A DNA stretch of 64,000 nt from Pyrus communis (Eukaryota > Streptophyta > Magnoliopsida > Rosales > Rosaceae). This document shows, one piece after another, positions 58,146 through 64,000 of this stretch. The notes beneath the pieces were generated by a model. The model worked only from the letters and a program-made list of their open reading frames with translations, was not told the DNA's origin and did no database searches. The stretch covers positions 33,024,953 to 33,088,952 of the forward strand of contig NC_084804.1 in the NCBI RefSeq assembly GCF_963583255.1. Reading direction: 5' to 3'. The translations under genes and the position numbers were made by a program. Within the stretch, counting starts at the first letter, position 1. Each line of letters opens with the position of its first letter.

Positions 58146-60900
58146 CTAGGTCTAGTGGTTGGTGAATCCTTTTGGGTTTTGTATTTTCATAGTTTATGAT
58201 TTGAATGTCGTAATTGTTACAGGCTTTATTCTTGCTTCTTTGAATGTAAATTTTGTTAGAAAATTTGCCATCTCAAATGTTGTAGATGTAATGTAGTTCA
58301 TATGAGCATGAATTTTGGAGCTAAAATTTGGTGCCATGTTTGTGGGGAAATTCGGCCAAATCCAAAGGGTGGATTTTTGGGTTCATGTTTGTCTTGTTAA
58401 TAGTGTTTTAAAGTGACATAGGAACCCCTAAGTACCCTAGTATGACAATATGTTATTTCCCTTAAGTTTGAGAGTTTTTGGGGTGTCTTTGGGTGAAAAA
58501 TGTTCATAAAGCTTTTATGGGTTTTCATGGATGTTCTTCATTATTCTTATTATGTTCTTGGCAAGAACAAAAAGGTTGGGAATTTTGATTCAAAATTTTT
58601 GGTTGTTTACATAAAGTCTTGATATATGATGGTTGGTGTGACTTTTCCATCAACAAGTCACTTTTGAAAATGTGTGTTTGAAATTATGTTAGTCATGGTT
58701 GGTGTACATGATTGGTACCTTGCTTTCACACCCATACCTATTTTCTTTCAACAACATACCCATCACCTTTTCAACCCATCACCTTTCACTTTGTTGAAAA
58801 ATTTCAAAAGTTTTATGACACCACTCTCATCAAAAACCGGCCACCCCTATAATGGGGGTTACTTTTAGGGCTTTTATGCAATTACATAAAGTTTTGATAC
58901 TTTTGTGTGTTTGCACTTTGACTTGAAAGTTGACGTTTTTACGTAAAGGCCCAAAATCACTAAAGGACAAATTGTTTTGCTCCTTTAATGAAGTTTTTGC
59001 ATTTGTTGAAATTTTTGGGTTCTAGTTGTAATTACATGAAGTAGTGGACTTTTGTGTTTTTACAAAGTGACCTCAAAAGTTTGTGTTTTGCAATATAGCC
59101 CAATAGTTAAGGTTATTGCATTTTGGCCAAATTATTAGAGAACAAAATAGTTCTGTATCTTTAAATGAGAATTGGATTTTCATTTCATTTAGCTCCATCT
59201 AAATCAATTCTATGGATACAAAAACCAAATGACAATGTTGCATTCAAATTTAATTAGTTAAAGCGTTAATTAATTAAAGAAATGGTGATTATGAACCTAA
59301 GCCTACGATAATTGGGCTATTTGAAAGGCCGTCTCTCAAATTTGTTTGAACCATGGGAATGTGTAGATTAGATTTTGGTTGTAATTTGATATGATCAAAT
59401 GTTGTAAAAGAGCATAAGCTCTTCTTTACTTTAAAGTAATTTGTTTTGATCAAATGTTGTAAAAGAGCATAAACTCTTCTTTACTTTGAAGTACTCCTTT
59501 CTTGTTCTATTTGATATGCATGAAATTGGAGTAGTAGGGTCCAACGCCCAATAAGAAAACACGCCTTAATGTGATTAAACATGTAACTAAAATCAATCAC
59601 CATCCCTAGACCGAGATCCAACACTAGGCTCGTGTTGGATCTAATCAAAGGTTCATAGTCATCCTAAGGCCCTAAGGCAACTATATAGTCCATTAATGAA
59701 TGCAAAGCTTATGTTAGTAGTACCATATACTCTTGCTTTGAAAACTGTTTTACAAGCATAGTGGGAGTATCATATACTACTAAATCAATCTCATGGACCA
59801 ATAGTTGTGATATGACCAAATTGTTTTAATGAGATTAAAATGCATGCTTATATGTGATGAGGCCTAAAAACCCACAACCAAACCATTATTAAGTTGATAA
59901 GCGTGAGAGTGCTTTGAACACTCTTTTGTGGCCTTCCACCATGGTAAGCTCCAATCGTTTGTGACTCATACACCGGCTTCAACCTATAATGGGGAAGTTC
60001 AAAGTATGTGCTTACACCTAGGAAAAGTCTATAAACACATATGATGAAGTGAGTGTAGACAACGAGTGTGACCAACACGATATAATTCTGAGGTTGTGCT
60101 TGAACCCTTACATAAACTAGCATGGTGGGAATGACTTAACTAAGTGCAATGACACCAACATGATATAATTTTGAGGCAATCATTCTCTAGAGGTCAAAAC
60201 AGATGGGTAATTACAAAAGTTGTAAATGGCTAAGAGTTATCCTCTCATCATTATTGTTGCTAGCCAAAATGATATAATTCTGAGGTGGGCTTGGTAATAG
60301 TGAGCCTCCCATACCCTACTAAGTGTTTCCTCCAAAACTCTCGACTTACGATGAGGGATATGGAATTTTTCAAAAATAGCGGGTGGTGCTATTTGATTTA
60401 AAGACCCATATCAAATAGCTTAAAATCAATCAATTTATATTCGTTATGTATTTATTTACCGATATATTTGCAAATGCTATCCAAAACTTGACAAAGAAAA
60501 GCCAAAGGCTTTAATTTCCGGACTTGGTACCGTAATCCCATAGATTGTCTTGAATGGATTGTATATGTACCTAAGTAGTCTCATCCTCACAATCTTCCTA
60601 TTGACAATGTATCACTGGAAGAACATGTTAGATAAGTCTATCATAAAGAGGACAACACTTGTAGTGTCGTAATTCTTCCATTACAAATCGTTGCATGAAG
60701 AAATAAGAGTTGCTTTGAACAACCCTTAGTTAACGCAAACACTAGTGCTTGTTTCTTTGTTAAATGAAAAAGGAACTTGAGAAGTAAGCATAAGGGCATG
60801 GACACTTTATGTGCCATGATTCTTCACTTACAAATTGTTGTATGAAGAAATGAGAGTTGCCTTAAACAATTCTTGAAAGTTTGTAATCATGTTTAGAACA
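58146..60900 (+). mobile_element. Copia leader and decayed gag region
   Basis: A long stretch with no substantial open frame follows the primer-binding site. Phrases such as GATATAATTCTGAGG recur (60078, 60160, 60259). Presumably leader plus an eroded gag. Nothing translatable is left. Confidence 0.45.
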
Positions 60901-63900
60901 TAATGGTTGATTGACAAAAACAGTCCATCAACATGGACTTATGATGACTTTGAATCATTGAGTGTTGAAGTGTTAAGCCACTTTAGGAGACGGAAACTAG
61001 GCAAGGACTTCACCTTTGAGTCCCTATCCAAATGGTTCACTAAGTTTATTGTAAACTATATAGTGAACAATAACCGCACGCTCTCCAAATCGTTTGATGT
61101 GTATAACACAATTGAAATAAGTTTCAAGAGAGATAGTGGGAGTTGAAGGGACCATGACTATTGTAGTCAATGGAGAAGTCAAATAAAGAAGGTGAAATAA
61201 CTCCAACGGAACAATCTTTCTTTATGAATGGATGGACATTGGAAGGGGTATTTGCAAGAAATGTCTTGCAAGTGTCAAGATCACACATTTCGAAGGTGTT
61301 CTAAATTGTTCTTGAATAGTTCAAAACAATTGGTTCTTCTACTTGAATGAATGATTCCGTATTAGTAACTATGTTTTACAGTCATTTTAAAAGTGTGGCT
61401 AATAAGAAGTAGAAGACTAATGAGAGAAGGAAAAGTACTTCACATTTGGAACGTGAATAAAATATAGATCTCTGCGAAAGCAGATAGTACTTATTTCCTC
61501 ATATGAACTACCAAAAAAATTGGAAAAAGAAAGATTGTCTTTACATTCCAATTTGAATAAGGAACTTAATTCTGTCACTATAATTTTAGAGATGGATGAA
61601 TGTTTTGTTTGACAAAACATTGTTCTTTATTAATGAATGATTGGATTATTGTAATCTGATTGATTGTCTCTATAGTAGAGATGATATGGTAGTGTTAAAT
61701 GTTTAAAATATAACGATGCCTAAAACCCAAAAGGTTGCAAGGGAGTAACTAATCCCACTGAGTTGTGACACCTCTAAAACATAAATTACAAGTTGGTCAT
61801 AGATGGATGCTTTGGATTGTTTGATTCGGATCCAATGCCTTCTTGTTAAAATTGTATAGAGGCGAAATGTTCGAATCTTTATTCTTTTGAAAAGAAGAAA
61901 TAATCACAAAGTTGCTGAGGTTAGTTCACTTAGATGTTAGTGGCACTTGTCCACAACATAATACTACTCATGTTGTATGACATTCACTGAAGATCGCTCT
62001 CGGTTGGACTATCGATTATTTTGAATAAACACAAGTCCGAATACTTTGGAAAAGGTTTCAAAGAATTCAAGAATGTAAGTTGATGAGTAAGACGTCTAAA
62101 GTATTTACCTCCTTAGATTTGAACCAAGGAAAAATAACACTTTATAAGAGTTTCCTTGAAAGATATCAAGGAAAATAGCATCATAAGATAATAGATTTCA
62201 CCCTTAGGAGAAGAACAAACTTAAATAAGATTTAGTTCATTGGATGTTATCAATTACCCATATATATGATATATACTTCTAAGACAATATGATTGTAAAT
62301 TAGAAGATCTTCCAAAATTTTCATGACTCCGTAGGATGTAGTTGGAAAGAAAGACAAGTCTTAATCATGTTAAGATTTGGGGTTGTGTGCTAATAAGCAA
62401 TATTTGTTTGAGAACAATCTTGTGGGATATCCTTAAAAGTAACCTTTGGATATCACTTCTATAAACCAACTAACAAATGTTGTTTGTTGGGTAGTTCATT
62501 GTAATCCTACACTAGGATTGGCCTAAGATACAGCAAATGAACGAGAGATAAAACTCAAAGAATGAGTTCTTTGAGAGACAAGATGATGATCAACAAATAT
62601 AACAACCTAGTTCCTACACCACAAGCTCCAAGGTAGTCGAGAAGGATTTATAGACCGTCTCAGTTGAATGGTTTGAACTTTATGACAATGTCTTGGACTT
62701 GCACCTCTTAATTTGAAAGAAATAAGAATGAAAATCCTTATGACTATATTGAGTGTATATACGACATATACTTAAGGAAATGATATAGTACCATTTGACC
62801 CTAAATAGTGAAACCTTCATAGCTAATTGGTAGCTTAAGGTGACTATAATCAATGAGATTGGTTGACTTGGAAGAAACCATCTTTGATGTAGTCTTGGTT
62901 TCTATTAATTCGAAGATTGCTAGCTACAACTAAAAGGTGATTCAATGTTTGGACATAATAGGGGTTTCCGAAACCATTATCAAGATAGTCTTGATAATAT
63001 ATGTCTAAGATTTGGAATCACAAGACATGTAAGTTGTAGAGATCCATCCTTCATAAATCTTAGCAAGCTAGTGGGAGCTATAAGTGTCTTATGAGACAAA
63101 GATCAAATCGTTTGATTTCTCATGAAGATGTAAATGAATCTTTTGTTTACTAGGTTTACAAAAGATTATTGGGAGTTAATCATATTCCTAAATTTGAAAA
63201 TATATATGATATATTAATTTTGGAAATGAAGGGAATTCTTCTTCATTAAAGTTATGACCTTGAACATTCTATAACGATAGAATGTATATGGGAAACATAG
63301 TCTATATACATAGGATGGAAATCTATAATGATAGATTTCAAGATATAATTGGATTATCTCAAATCCTTATTGATAGACGATAGATGTAGGAAGTTTCTCG
63401 AATGATAAACTTCAAATGAAAGGACAATTCCAGACAAACTGGGAGTTGCTCTTCTGAAAGGGAATGTACCTTTTTGACTCCCAAAGAAGCATAAAGCGTA
63501 AATAGAATCCTTTATGCAAACATAGAAAGGTGATTTACGTATTTCATATTGTATGAAAAATGTTGATATGAGTTGTACCAAGATCGATACAAGACGATAT
63601 CAGTGCAAGCCCAGGATTAGAACCATTTTAACTGTCAAGTGAGTCCTTAAGTATTTAAGAAATACTAAAGGATAGATTCCTTAAGAATGAGGAAGAATTA
63701 GAGTAACGCAATGGAAGCGTAAATGTATTAGATTATGAATCTAATATCGTATCTATCATTGGATGTCTCTTCATTAGGAATGAAGAGATAATTGGATGTC
63801 TCTTCATTATGAATGAAGAGATAATTGGATATCTCTTTATTATGACTAAAGAGATATTTAGTTGGAAATGTTAAAAGTAATGACTTTAGTGTGTTCCATC

Positions 63901-64000
63901 ACGCATGCAAAATATATCGCCATATAGAAGCTTACAACAATGTTGTTTTGATGCGAAAGTTCATTTATGAAGTCTCCATTCGGTTCCAACCAGAAAGTGT
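60901..64000 (+). mobile_element. Copia gag-pol region, heavily decayed, incomplete at window end
   Basis: Only short open blocks remain (for example 60907-61146). Weak, frame-broken resemblance to gag, integrase (about 61910-62080), reverse transcriptase (about 62700-63640) and RNase H (after 63660) occurs in the expected copia order. Many indels and stops make it non-functional. The 3' LTR lies outside the window. Confidence 0.45.
63760..63858. repeat. 33-bp tandem repeat, three copies
   Basis: TGGATRTCTCTTCATTA.GAAT units start at 63760, 63793 and 63826. The first two are nearly identical and the third has diverged. It lies within the decayed copia interior and reflects local expansion. 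Confidence 0.9.

Noticed and set aside
63760..63858. CRISPR-like repeats
   Set aside because: Units are contiguous without spacers, and this is a plant nuclear window.

Overview
The window is plant nuclear DNA. It has GT-AG introns, AT-rich intergenic DNA, a 14-exon cellulose synthase gene, a cytosolic-type tRNA-His gene and many plant transposable elements (Cassandra TRIMs carrying 5S-rRNA-like sequence, tRNA-derived SINEs, MITEs, copia and gypsy LTRs, a LINE). The repeat families look to me like those of Rosaceae, perhaps the apple/pear group; that is inference from memory and was not searched.

Region 1-19.8 kb is genic. A 16-exon + strand gene (1276-11907, predicted 2339 aa) encodes a large acidic, low-complexity protein with a SAP-like N-terminus and repeated basic Arg/Ser motifs; I cannot name it. 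Its exons 9-11 are duplicated as exons 13-15. It converges tail-to-tail on a complete minus-strand cellulose synthase gene (19048 to 13406, 14 exons, 1095 aa) of the CESA6 (CESA2/5/6/9) clade, which has a pyrimidine-rich leader and a possible TATA box near 19.73 kb.

Region 20-39 kb is intergenic and made mostly of small non-autonomous elements: palindromic MITE-like elements, two SINEs, a copia LTR fragment, a complete minus-strand Cassandra TRIM with 5-bp target-site duplications, and another probable LTR. Region 39-42 kb holds an unusual inverted Cassandra LTR pair, an intact tRNA-His(GTG) gene, a two-exon coding remnant with one in-frame stop, and an F-box-associated-domain pseudogene.

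Region 43-64 kb is transposon-rich: a 1.37-kb solo LTR with 6-bp flanking repeats, a decayed 5'-truncated LINE with poly-A tail, an inverted-repeat element, gypsy-like LTR DNA, a ~1.1-kb palindrome holding a nested MITE with an 8-bp duplication, and the 5' LTR, primer-binding site and badly decayed interior of a copia element that runs off the window.

Only the two large genes and the tRNA look functional. I found no operon-like, CRISPR or defence system. The most unusual items are the exon-block duplication in the unnamed gene, the inverted Cassandra pair and the nested palindrome.
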